DNA of 64,000 nt, from the IMG/VR virus record IMGVR_UViG_3300047551_001325, positions 1-64,000 of that record, one strand, 5' to 3'. Positions 5,679 through 12,662 of the stretch are shown here, one piece after another; positions within the stretch are counted from its first letter, which is position 1; each line of letters starts with the position of its first letter. Source of the stretch: a virus. A program made the position numbers and the translations under genes. The notes under the pieces are model-generated. The model did not search any database, was not told where the DNA came from, and saw only the letters and a list, made by a program, of their open reading frames with translations.

Positions 5679-6290
5679 ATGTCACACGAGCATTTAACTA
5701 GTGAACAGATGCGGGGTATTCTCCAAAGTATGAAAGAGAACACAGGTGTTGACATTACGCCGGGGTTTGCCCACCTGCCAACTGGTCATACAGTTCCAAT
5801 ACGTCAGCCAGAGTATAGGCATACCCCTTATGATGAACATTATGGTAGTAACTTACACGCAGATATACCTTTAAAAAATAGAAAAATACCGGCTACTCTC
5901 ACTGTTGGCCAAATCGGTCGTGCTAAAGAAAAAGGCCACAAAGCTACAGTTAGAGCTGCTCCATGGGGGTTATACAGTGGTGGAAAAATACGGACTGAAG
6001 GGGACCGCATAGGTTTAGATGAAGAAGGTGCTAAGGAGCATGTTGACAAAGTACTAAGAGATAGGCCAGGTGCAAATCCTCATCCAGGGGACGTAATAGG
6101 TGAAGAAGAAGACCGTAAAAGAACTATGGATGTTCTCAGAAAATATGGGATAGACACAGACAAGGCGTCTGGGCGTAAAGATCATTTCTTAGATGGTTCA
6201 ACAAGCCACTTAAAGGTAGGAAGCACATCTTCTGGACCACTAATAAACCCTAGATATTTTAATTTGCACACCGGTGAATTTGATGACTAA
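5679..6290 (+). CDS. Hypothetical protein, possible virion or injected protein
   Basis: 203 aa from ATG 5679 (MSHEHLTSEQMRGILQSMKE...), with AAGGAGGTG just upstream. Soluble, charged, rich in Gly, His and Arg, with no signal peptide. It ends NLHTGEFDD, and the protein at 8037-8522 opens with similar FDD/FDDE stretches. It heads a rightward group of four unknown genes (5679-8522). No family recognised. Confidence 0.7.
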   Translation: MSHEHLTSEQMRGILQSMKENTGVDITPGFAHLPTGHTVPIRQPEYRHTPYDEHYGSNLHADIPLKNRKIPATLTVGQIGRAKEKGHKATVRAAPWGLYSGGKIRTEGDRIGLDEEGAKEHVDKVLRDRPGANPHPGDVIGEEEDRKRTMDVLRKYGIDTDKASGRKDHFLDGSTSHLKVGSTSSGPLINPRYFNLHTGEFDD

Positions 6291-6324
6291 AACTATTCTA
6301 AACTATTCCTTAAGGAGGTAAGTA

Positions 6325-7170
6325 ATGGTAAGACCACTATTACGCAATGCATCTAATGCATATGGGCTTACCCCAACTTCTGTAGACGACTCAACTCGCC
6401 CTGGTAAAACCTTTGATGTCAGAGATCCAGAGGCACACATTCGCAGACTTATGCACTTTGGAGCTGGTATGGGGGAGCATCTAGCTTCAACACACCCTAT
6501 GTTTAGTAACAAATCGATGTATTTTGGTGCAAACGCTGCCGGCGGTATTAACGACGCAATAACATTTAATGAACACGACACAGATCACCCACTTACAGCA
6601 GGTGTACTTTCAAATACACACGCACGTCTATACGACATGGAAAAAAAGGGTTTGTTGGATAGAAACAAAATGAACATGGCAGTAAATGAGTTAGAGCATC
6701 GTGCTCCAATTAACCACTGGACTAGTACCTTACTACATCCAGATGCTCCAGATAGACGATTTAACCAAATTGTTAATCGTGACCCAACATTAATTCGTGG
6801 AAGTATTAATAAGCAAGTCACACCAACGTCTCTTCTTGGGAATGACTTTGCAACAAACATAAACGTTAATTGGGGTAGTGATATTGGAGATTTATCACTT
6901 TCAGACGCTAGATATCAAGTTCGTGAGAAACTTGCAAACTTTAATAAAACTCGTATAGTAGACCCACAAATTGAAAGTGTAATAAAAACAGCGTTAAACA
7001 ACCCACTAGAAGGTGGTTTTGGAAGACACGGTATAGCTACACGACAAACTCATCCTGAATTGTATTCATCTCAATTTTTTAAAGTTGCAGGAAAACATGG
7101 TGAAGATGTCATAGATCTTGGTACTGGTACTTGGGCCGAAGTCCACCCAGAAGGGTACTTCCCTAATTAA
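6325..7170 (+). CDS. Unknown protein, paralogue of the next gene
   Basis: 281 aa, MVRPLLRNASNAYGLTPTSV..., with AAGGAGG before ATG 6325. It shares with the next protein a DPEAHIRRL...FGAGMG block near residues 34-50, a following FSNK.M.FGAN block, and a C-terminus EDVIDL.TGTWAE..PE.YFP. This order of shared blocks shows tandem duplication and divergence. No catalytic motif is evident. It may be a virion-associated or host-interaction protein; the family is unknown to me. Confidence 0.7.
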   Translation: MVRPLLRNASNAYGLTPTSVDDSTRPGKTFDVRDPEAHIRRLMHFGAGMGEHLASTHPMFSNKSMYFGANAAGGINDAITFNEHDTDHPLTAGVLSNTHARLYDMEKKGLLDRNKMNMAVNELEHRAPINHWTSTLLHPDAPDRRFNQIVNRDPTLIRGSINKQVTPTSLLGNDFATNINVNWGSDIGDLSLSDARYQVREKLANFNKTRIVDPQIESVIKTALNNPLEGGFGRHGIATRQTHPELYSSQFFKVAGKHGEDVIDLGTGTWAEVHPEGYFPN

Positions 7171-7216
7171 TGTATTATTGGTTAGTAAAAATTTGCCGGT
7201 TTGACTGGGGCAGTGT

Positions 7217-8026
7217 ATGGGCTTATTGAGAAATTCAACGGAATCGTGGATTGACATTGATAACAACGGTAGAGGGTTTGATCCTAGTAGAAAATTTAGG
7301 TTAAATGATCCAGAGGCGCATATTCGCAGATTAACCAGTTTTGGGGCTGGCATGGGAGTTAATTTATCATCTACCCGTCCTGCGTTTACTAATAAAGTAA
7401 TGATTATTGGAGCTAACGGTGGTTACTCAGGAGAACCTAACAATCGTCTGGAATTTGACGAGCAAGACGAAGGTTTAATACACCCACTTGGTGTATTACA
7501 TGAAGCGATTGGAAGAATAAACGAACAAAAGAGTAGAGGTCTCATAGATTCACAAGATGCTATTACTGCTGGTTTGCATTTAATGGGTACACACGTACCA
7601 TACCAACATGGAGTACATATCATTCCTGATTTAACTGAGCGTTACCCTAATGAGTATCAGGGTAACACAACCAAACTAATTACCCCTGAACCATCAGAAC
7701 TTCCTAGAGCTCGGCGCGCGGATTGGGAGGCAAATGCTGATGAAACAGGCGGTAACACCTTTAGAACTGCAATGTCTGACTTTAGGCATAAAATTCGTAG
7801 TGAATATAGACGTCCTGGAAATAACATAAGTGACCTTATAAATGCTTCGCTAGCTGACCCTGTAAGAGACGTGTCAAGACGTGGTGCTAACCCAGAACAG
7901 TATAGTTCTCAGTTTCTTAAGATCTTAAGTAAACTGCCAGGACATAACCCCACTGATGAAGACGTTATTGACCTTGAAACTGGTACTTGGGCTAAAATTA
8001 GTCCAGAAGACTACTTTCCGCATTGA
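7217..8026 (+). CDS. Unknown protein, paralogue of the preceding gene
   Basis: 269 aa, MGLLRNSTESWIDIDNNGRG.... Shared blocks with the upstream paralogue: DPEAHIRRL..FGAGMG near residue 31, F.NK.M..GAN near residue 55, and PE.YSSQF.K with EDVIDLETGTWAKISPEDYF at the C-terminus. The central part has diverged strongly. The ribosome site at ATG 7217 is weak (GGGGCAGTGT). The 46-bp gap upstream holds no further gene. Confidence 0.7.
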   Translation: MGLLRNSTESWIDIDNNGRGFDPSRKFRLNDPEAHIRRLTSFGAGMGVNLSSTRPAFTNKVMIIGANGGYSGEPNNRLEFDEQDEGLIHPLGVLHEAIGRINEQKSRGLIDSQDAITAGLHLMGTHVPYQHGVHIIPDLTERYPNEYQGNTTKLITPEPSELPRARRADWEANADETGGNTFRTAMSDFRHKIRSEYRRPGNNISDLINASLADPVRDVSRRGANPEQYSSQFLKILSKLPGHNPTDEDVIDLETGTWAKISPEDYFPH

Positions 8027-8036
8027 TTGGTGACAC

Positions 8037-8522
8037 ATGAATCAAGAATTTGACGACGAAGAATTTGACGATGAGCCAGATGAGTCTACTCCAAAAGAGG
8101 TGCAAAGGCGTAATCATCCGAGCGCTAGTGGGCGTAAGAAGCTTCCACACCTAAGTGAGCGCCAATTTTACGCACAAGACATGCATTTTACTAAAGTAAG
8201 AGAGCTTATATCCCCTGATGGTGAGCGAACACACCGAGAATACGCCATTGGTAGCGATGATTTGGACAAACCATCAATATCTACCCACATAACTCCCTTC
8301 TTTCCAGGGTCAAGTGACTGGAGTGTCACTGTAATTGGGCCAAATGGGCCTGTTAAATCACCATTTAATAGCGTTCCTACCCGTGGTAGGGCCGAAATGG
8401 TAGAACGAGGCATGGTAAGTAGGCTAGCTGGACCCACTGGAAGCACTAAAAAGTCGGCTTTAAGGCAATACGACGAGGTTCAAGATGGCATAAATGCACT
8501 TGAAAATGAAGCAAACAAGTAA
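8037..8522 (+). CDS. Hypothetical protein with acidic N-terminus
   Basis: 161 aa. Residues 1-18 are almost all Asp, Glu, Phe and Pro (MNQEFDDEEFDDEPDESTP), then a basic linker, then a compact region (STHITPFFPGSSDWSVTVIG). It is last in the rightward group and converges with the glycosyltransferase at 8526-9104, leaving only 3 nt between stops. No family recognised. Confidence 0.65.
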   Translation: MNQEFDDEEFDDEPDESTPKEVQRRNHPSASGRKKLPHLSERQFYAQDMHFTKVRELISPDGERTHREYAIGSDDLDKPSISTHITPFFPGSSDWSVTVIGPNGPVKSPFNSVPTRGRAEMVERGMVSRLAGPTGSTKKSALRQYDEVQDGINALENEANK

Positions 8523-8525
8523 AAT

Positions 8526-9104
8526 TTAAGCTAAATTTGGTAATCCTGAGGTATTTTGACCATGATGGTACCAATTCCACGTAATATCGGGTATTCCAAA
8601 GAATTTTGCCCCAAAATCATGCAAACTTTTCCAAAATGGAAAGTCTTGTACTCCCCAATTACCAGTGTTAAGTGTATCTGGACAGAATTTTGCGCCAGAG
8701 TCAAGTATTAGTTGACGCCTAACTAGGCAAGTTATTGGAAAAATATGTGGGTTATTGACGTCCCATTGCCTTCCTCGGTGCATTGGGAAAGGATCAGTGC
8801 CTCCAATTACCTCAAACCATCCCCAAACAACGTCTGCGTTGTTATTTTTAGCGGTGTTTAGTAGCAATTCAAAATGATGAGGAAGAAGTTCATCGTCATC
8901 ATCTAAAAATCCTACCCATTCAGTGGTTGCCATTTCTATGGCACGGTTTCTAGTAACCCATGCACCTGACTTTTCAGTATCTAAAGTAACAACTATTGAT
9001 GATACTGGTGAAGTCTGTGCTAACACACTAGGTATAGCCCGATTTACTAAATATTGTGACCTTTTTTGTATTGATGGTATACAAACAGTAACACCATTTC
9101 CCAT
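8526..9104 (-). CDS. GT2-family glycosyltransferase
   Basis: 192 aa, a compact GT-A-fold glycosyltransferase, shorter than the usual family length of about 250 or more. The N-terminus VTVCIPSIQKR..YLVNRAIPSVLAQT is the nucleotide-sugar binding start. RNRAIEMATTEWVGFLDDDDE carries the metal-binding acidic motif near residues 67-70. A C-terminal W-rich acceptor region follows. It probably transfers a sugar to phage DNA, a virion protein or a host surface polymer. It is the only leftward gene in this region and is divergent from a second GT2 gene. Confidence 0.85.
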   Translation of the reverse strand: MGNGVTVCIPSIQKRSQYLVNRAIPSVLAQTSPVSSIVVTLDTEKSGAWVTRNRAIEMATTEWVGFLDDDDELLPHHFELLLNTAKNNNADVVWGWFEVIGGTDPFPMHRGRQWDVNNPHIFPITCLVRRQLILDSGAKFCPDTLNTGNWGVQDFPFWKSLHDFGAKFFGIPDITWNWYHHGQNTSGLPNLA

Positions 9105-9163
9105 TTTTGCACCTCTTTAATGCTATATTTATACCAAATAGCATGATACTACAGGACTCTTAC

Positions 9164-9817
9164 ATGATAACTAAAGTTGACGTCATAATTCCAACAAAAT
9201 CAAACTTTACAGGATTAGTTAATTTGCTAGATAGCATAAAAAACGATCCAGCTCTAGGGCAAATCGTGATTATTGCCGACGGTGAAAATGCCTATAACAC
9301 GTTGTTAGCAATATCACAAACTTATAAATTTGATTTGTTGTCAGTACCACTTGGTATTGGCATACACAAGATGTGGAATATGGGAATGGACAAGGTTCAG
9401 CCAAACAACCAACATATCGCAATAATTAATGATGATGTTGTGTTATCACCTAATACACTATCTATATCTTGCGACATATTAAACAATAATAGCGATATTG
9501 GACTGTTGTGCCCATGGTCAGATTTGTCATTTCAAGAGTACTTTATGCCAACCTCATCATTTGCTGGTTTTTGCATGATCATGCCGGCTGATTTAGTTAG
9601 CAAATGGCGTTTTGATGAAAGAATGAAGTGGTGGTACGGTGATGACGATGTAAAAAGTTGGGTTAGTAGAGTTGCAAACAAAAAAATTGGTATAACGGGT
9701 AAATGTCACGCAATCGGCAATATGTCTCATACAATAAATGGTGATCCACCGCCAAATTTTCATGCTGCGGTAATTAACGACGAAAAACTGTACAGAGAAA
9801 AATGGGGTAACAGATAA
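9164..9817 (+). CDS. GT2-like glycosyltransferase
   Basis: 217 aa from ATG 9164 (MITKVDVIIPTKSNFTGLVN...). VDVIIPTKSN is the beta-1 start typical of GT2 enzymes, and IAIINDDVVLSPNT is the DxD-type metal site near residue 87. SSFAGFCMIMPADLV and WWYGDDDVKSWV resemble the acceptor and catalytic segments of the family. In-frame starts at 9107 and 9143 exist; 9164 follows GGA and begins the conserved fold. It overlaps the methyltransferase by one base. Acceptor unknown. Confidence 0.8.
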   Translation: MITKVDVIIPTKSNFTGLVNLLDSIKNDPALGQIVIIADGENAYNTLLAISQTYKFDLLSVPLGIGIHKMWNMGMDKVQPNNQHIAIINDDVVLSPNTLSISCDILNNNSDIGLLCPWSDLSFQEYFMPTSSFAGFCMIMPADLVSKWRFDERMKWWYGDDDVKSWVSRVANKKIGITGKCHAIGNMSHTINGDPPPNFHAAVINDEKLYREKWGNR

Positions 9818-10326
9818 TGCATCTTGAAGTGTTTAATTGGACAAATGAAGCATTTACTAATTGGCGTAAAAACACTCTATTTGATAAATACAGTGTTTTA
9901 GAAATCGGCAGTTTAGACATTAACGGATCAATACGCTCTATTTTCTCAGATTCTTCATATTATCTTGGGATTGACATGCAAGAAGGCCCGGGAGTAGATC
10001 TAGTTGCAAACGCTTCTTCATTTATTGTAGAAGAACCAGTTGACATTGTTGTATGTTGCGAAGTGTTTGAACACACTGGTGAATGGCCTCAAATAATTGA
10101 AGTTACTTATAAAAATCTTAAAAAGAATGGAATTTTTATAGGAACCGCTGCTGGTGAAGGTAGAAAACCACACTCAGCTATTGATGAAAACCCAATACGT
10201 GATTGGGAGTATTACTCAAATGTAAAAGCCGAAGATTTGCGTGGTTGTTTAGAGAATTCGCAGTTTAAAAATATTGTTATTAACAACCTTAATAGCGATA
10301 TACGTTGGACTGCTATAAAAATATAA
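9817..10326 (+). CDS. SAM-dependent methyltransferase (class I)
   Basis: 169 aa. VLEIGSLDINGS (about residues 27-38) is motif I of the Rossmann methyltransferases. YLGIDMQEGPGVDLVANA supplies the acidic residue binding the SAM ribose, and DIVVCCEVFEHT is the motif IV/post-motif region seen in small-molecule and sugar methyltransferases. Length is short but complete. Coupled to the glycosyltransferase upstream (stop and start share one base), it probably methylates a sugar or the same glycan product. Confidence 0.85.
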   Translation: MHLEVFNWTNEAFTNWRKNTLFDKYSVLEIGSLDINGSIRSIFSDSSYYLGIDMQEGPGVDLVANASSFIVEEPVDIVVCCEVFEHTGEWPQIIEVTYKNLKKNGIFIGTAAGEGRKPHSAIDENPIRDWEYYSNVKAEDLRGCLENSQFKNIVINNLNSDIRWTAIKI

Positions 10327-10343
10327 AAACAACAAATGTTTGA

Positions 10344-10417
10344 GCCGGATGATGCGTCCGGTTGACGCAAGGTGTCTTATAAACACCCGTAGACGGGTTC
10401 AACTCCCGTATCCGGCA
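10344..10417 (+). tRNA. tRNA-Ile (anticodon UAU)
   Basis: 74 nt. Acceptor GCCGGAT/ATCCGGC, discriminator A, D-arm TGCG...CGCA, anticodon arm GGTGT-CTTATAA-ACACC with anticodon TAT, T-arm ACGGG-TTCAACT-CCCGT. CCA not encoded. It reads AUA directly. Most bacteria read AUA with a lysidine-modified CAU tRNA, so this phage brings a separate solution for its frequent AUA codons. Confidence 0.92.
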
Positions 10418-10421
10418 CTGC

Positions 10422-10427
10422 TACAAT
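10422..10427 (+). promoter_or_regulatory. Extended -10 box TG-C-TACAAT, leaderless start
   Basis: TACAAT, preceded by TGC, ends 6 nt before ATG 10434, so transcription would start at or very near the A of the start codon. The gene has no ribosome site, which fits leaderless translation as is common in actinobacteria. A second case with the same spacing is at 12651-12656. Confidence 0.45.
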
Positions 10428-10433
10428 TGTTAG

Positions 10434-10571
10434 ATGGACAAAAGCCCTGCACAACAATGTGATACGTCTACGCAGTGTGTTTACTGCGGAGGTGAGCTCG
10501 TACCCGAGCACGCGCACTATAAGTGTAAAGAGTGTGGTAGACGTGACGCATGTTGTGAAGGAGTGTATTGA
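10434..10571 (+). CDS. 45-aa zinc-ribbon microprotein
   Basis: MDKSPAQQCDTSTQCVYCGG... followed by YKCKECGRRDACCEG. Two CxxCG knuckles (residues 15-18 and 31-34) form a classic zinc ribbon, and a CC pair lies near the end. No Shine-Dalgarno sequence is present, and a -10 box lies 6 nt upstream. Its stop overlaps the TTG start of the next gene. Function unknown; small zinc ribbons are frequent in phage genomes. Confidence 0.7.
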   Translation: MDKSPAQQCDTSTQCVYCGGELVPEHAHYKCKECGRRDACCEGVY

Positions 10572-11800
10572 TTAAAAAACTATTTGGAAGAACAATAAGT
10601 GTTTTAAGGTGGTCTTTAATAGTTTTAGCAATATTTCCCATAAATACAGCAAAAGCAGAGGCTGAAACCTACACGGTTACTGGGGCAAACGATCTGTGGT
10701 TTACCTACACAGAACCCTCAGACTTTAAGGTTCGCACTTACGCTCAGCAATATGGAATTGACTCCATGCTGTGGTTTTATAACAGCGACGGCGTACTTCT
10801 TGCCCAAAACGACGATTACTTTGGGCTTGACTCATGGCTTGAAGTCCCTGTTCAACCGGGGTCGTATAGGCTTCGCACAGGTGTTTGTTGCGGAAATCCT
10901 GACGCTTGGTATGGGACGTCATATACACTTGAATTAAACAGTACCCCAACCAACACGCCGGAGACTACAACGACATGGCCGGAAACCACAACATCCACGA
11001 CTACAACGACGACAACTTCTACTACTGTCCCCGAAACGACTGTGCCTGTCACGGAACCCCCGACAACCTCGACAACCTCGACAACTACATCGACTACCTC
11101 CACAACTACCTCCACGGTGGTGGAGACGACAACTACGACAACCACTGTGGAGACGACTGTTACATCTGCGCCCCAAACAACATCAACGATTGGGACTACT
11201 GTTGCCCCCACTGTGGCACCTTCTATCCCAGTGACAAGCACGACAAATGCCCCGACTGTGGCTATCCCTCCTCAGGTCTCGTCTACCTCCACCACCACAA
11301 CGGTCGTCTCAACATCTACGAGCACCTCCATACCGGAGTCAACCAGTTCGTCTACCAGCACGACCATACCGACGACTGTACCTGTGGACAATGGCCCACA
11401 GATTTCTGAAGAAGAAATTGTAAATTTAACTGACGAAGAATTAGATAATCTAGTAGAATCTATAGAAGTAAGTGAACTAACCGAGGAATCAATTGCTGCT
11501 GTCTTCAGCGAAGAAGTACTTAGCGAATTAACTGATGACCAGGTAGTAGAACTTATTGACGCAATCGTCCCAGAAGAACTGTCTGAAGAACAAGCCCTGG
11601 CACTGTCTGAAGCGTTAACTAACGCTCCAGATAACGTAAAAGAAGAGTTTGAAGCTGAAGTAGACGTGTTTGGTGGTCAATTTGACACGTATGTACCAAC
11701 AGGGTCTGCTGTGTCTGTAGGAACACGAAGAGTGGTAGTTGCTGCGGCTGCAGCAAGTTTTGCGATGCCCGCCCCTACGAGTTCAAGGAAAGTTAGATGA
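10568..11800 (+). CDS. Secreted Thr-rich (mucin-like) surface protein
   Basis: 410 aa, TTG start at 10568 after GAAGGAG. Residues 1-30 are a Sec signal peptide with an AKA cleavage site. About residues 33-120 form a beta-sandwich resembling pre-peptidase C-terminal domains (SMLWFYNSDGVLLAQNDD, PGSYRLRTGVCCG). About 125-275 is a Thr/Ser/Pro/Val linker of low complexity. The C-terminus is acidic helices (LTDEELDNLVESIEVSELTE) and ends FDTYVPTGSAVSVGTRR plus an Ala-rich segment. Organisation is like actinobacterial secreted proteins, so host acquisition is likely. It may alter the infected cell's surface or decorate the virion. Confidence 0.75.
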   Translation: MIKKLFGRTISVLRWSLIVLAIFPINTAKAEAETYTVTGANDLWFTYTEPSDFKVRTYAQQYGIDSMLWFYNSDGVLLAQNDDYFGLDSWLEVPVQPGSYRLRTGVCCGNPDAWYGTSYTLELNSTPTNTPETTTTWPETTTSTTTTTTTSTTVPETTVPVTEPPTTSTTSTTTSTTSTTTSTVVETTTTTTTVETTVTSAPQTTSTIGTTVAPTVAPSIPVTSTTNAPTVAIPPQVSSTSTTTTVVSTSTSTSIPESTSSSTSTTIPTTVPVDNGPQISEEEIVNLTDEELDNLVESIEVSELTEESIAAVFSEEVLSELTDDQVVELIDAIVPEELSEEQALALSEALTNAPDNVKEEFEAEVDVFGGQFDTYVPTGSAVSVGTRRVVVAAAAASFAMPAPTSSRKVR

Positions 11801-11976
11801 TTAAGAAATTATTTAAAGAAACCTCAGCCCTATCGTGGACACTTGGAGGAACAGCTTTAGTACTAATAACACTTAGCGGTCCAACAAAAGCAGTAGGTTT
11901 GTGGATATCTGCTGTATCATTAGTAATCCACTTTCTTGGTGTGCTTTTTACTAAGGAAACGGAGTCTGAAGAATGA
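11797..11976 (+). CDS. 59-aa membrane protein
   Basis: MIKKLFKETSALSWTLGGTA... with two hydrophobic segments (about residues 15-28 and 34-51) and a short acidic tail (TKETESEE). ATG 11797 overlaps the upstream stop as ATGA, and its own stop overlaps the next start as ATGA. Its first residues (MIKKLF) repeat the start of the preceding protein. It could be a holin or antiholin; unproven. Confidence 0.65.
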   Translation: MIKKLFKETSALSWTLGGTALVLITLSGPTKAVGLWISAVSLVIHFLGVLFTKETESEE

Positions 11977-12092
11977 AAAAAGCTGTATTATTGTTAATAC
12001 CACTACTGGCATTATCAGCCTGTTCGGATAGATATAGGAACCCTGCAGATGACCCAAGAAACCAGACAACGACAAGTGTACCAACCCCGTAA
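11973..12092 (+). CDS. 39-aa lipoprotein
   Basis: MKKAVLLLIPLLALSACSDR... is a complete lipoprotein signal with lipobox LSAC and Cys 17. The mature part is only about 23 residues (polar, Pro/Thr-rich). ATG 11973 is coupled by ATGA to the gene before. The last 44 bases overlap the next gene in another frame. The small nested lipoprotein resembles Rz1-like outer spanin subunits in size and arrangement, but a spanin role would need an outer membrane in the host. Confidence 0.7.
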   Translation: MKKAVLLLIPLLALSACSDRYRNPADDPRNQTTTSVPTP

Positions 12093-12345
12093 ACGCTTAT
12101 CACCAGAAGATCTAGAAGCTAGAACTAGAGCAGTGGTCATTATGACACTAGCTGGCGTCCTTCTGTTCAGTGTGTGCGCCCTGTTGTATTCATTGATTTT
12201 TGTTTATCAACCATCGGAGCAAAGCCCAAATGACGCGGCATTTCTTAAGATACTTGAGCCTCTTATGTTTAGCATTGGTGGCGCCCTTACTGGTTTGGCT
12301 GCTGGGCGTGCTATGTCTGCTGGTAAAAAAGAGGATAACGAGTAA
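12049..12345 (+). CDS. Small membrane protein, holin candidate
   Basis: 98 aa, MTQETRQRQVYQPRKRLSPE... with a basic cytoplasmic head, then two membrane segments (about residues 28-52 and 68-88) containing Gly and Ala (SIGGALTGLAAGRAMSAG), and a charged tail. Its start lies inside the lipoprotein gene and its stop shares a base with the next start. The small-membrane-gene cluster suggests a lysis or superinfection-exclusion role. Confidence 0.65.
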   Translation: MTQETRQRQVYQPRKRLSPEDLEARTRAVVIMTLAGVLLFSVCALLYSLIFVYQPSEQSPNDAAFLKILEPLMFSIGGALTGLAAGRAMSAGKKEDNE

Positions 12346-12587
12346 TGGAACCGGTGTATATCCCTATTGTTGTAGCCTTAATAGGGGGACCAGTAATGTG
12401 GTTTCTACATCGTTTTGATAAACGTAATACCCAGCAACATGGTCAAAACATGAAGGTATTAGAGCGTATCGAAACTAAGCAAGATCGTATGGACGGAAAG
12501 GTAGATCGCCTAGACGAAAAGGTAGATCGGTTAGATGGACGAGTGACAAACCTAGAGTCCGTTAAGACACGCAAGAAAAGTGTATAA
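12345..12587 (+). CDS. Membrane-anchored coiled-coil protein
   Basis: 80 aa. Residues 3-22 form one membrane anchor (YIPIVVALIGGPVMWFLHRF), followed by a coiled coil with a near-exact seven-residue repeat (DRMDGKVDRLDEKVDRLDGRV). The layout recalls XhlA-type accessory lysis proteins and i-spanins, but no specific family is certain. Translation is coupled to the gene before (TAATG). Confidence 0.65.
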   Translation: MEPVYIPIVVALIGGPVMWFLHRFDKRNTQQHGQNMKVLERIETKQDRMDGKVDRLDEKVDRLDGRVTNLESVKTRKKSV

Positions 12588-12608
12588 TTATTAACACGGA
12601 GTCCGACT

Positions 12609-12638
12609 GGGGTGGGCTATCTGAGGGTGGCCCACCCC
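12609..12638 (+). terminator. GC-rich hairpin between operons
   Basis: GGGGTGGGC (12609-12617) pairs perfectly with GCCCACCCC (12630-12638), a 9-bp stem with a 12-nt loop. No T tract follows, so it may be a weak or factor-dependent terminator or a processing hairpin. It separates the small membrane gene cluster from the tail-fibre genes. Confidence 0.5.
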
Positions 12639-12650
12639 ACATTCTTAGGC

Positions 12651-12656
12651 TAGAAT
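12651..12656 (+). promoter_or_regulatory. -10 box TAGAAT, leaderless start
   Basis: TAGAAT ends 6 nt before ATG 12663, so the transcript would begin at the start codon. No ribosome site precedes 12663. The spacing is identical to that at 10422-10434. No -35 hexamer is obvious. Confidence 0.4.
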
Positions 12657-12662
12657 GGCATT

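Noticed and set aside
8521-8540. Weak AAATTT inverted repeat between convergent genes as terminator
   Set aside because: Stem is only A/T and six pairs long, with no T tract; too weak to call.
10852-11409. Long frames in the other phases of the Thr-rich linker
   Set aside because: They arise from the repetitive ACA/ACT/ACG codons; only the 10568-11800 frame has signal peptide and domain structure.
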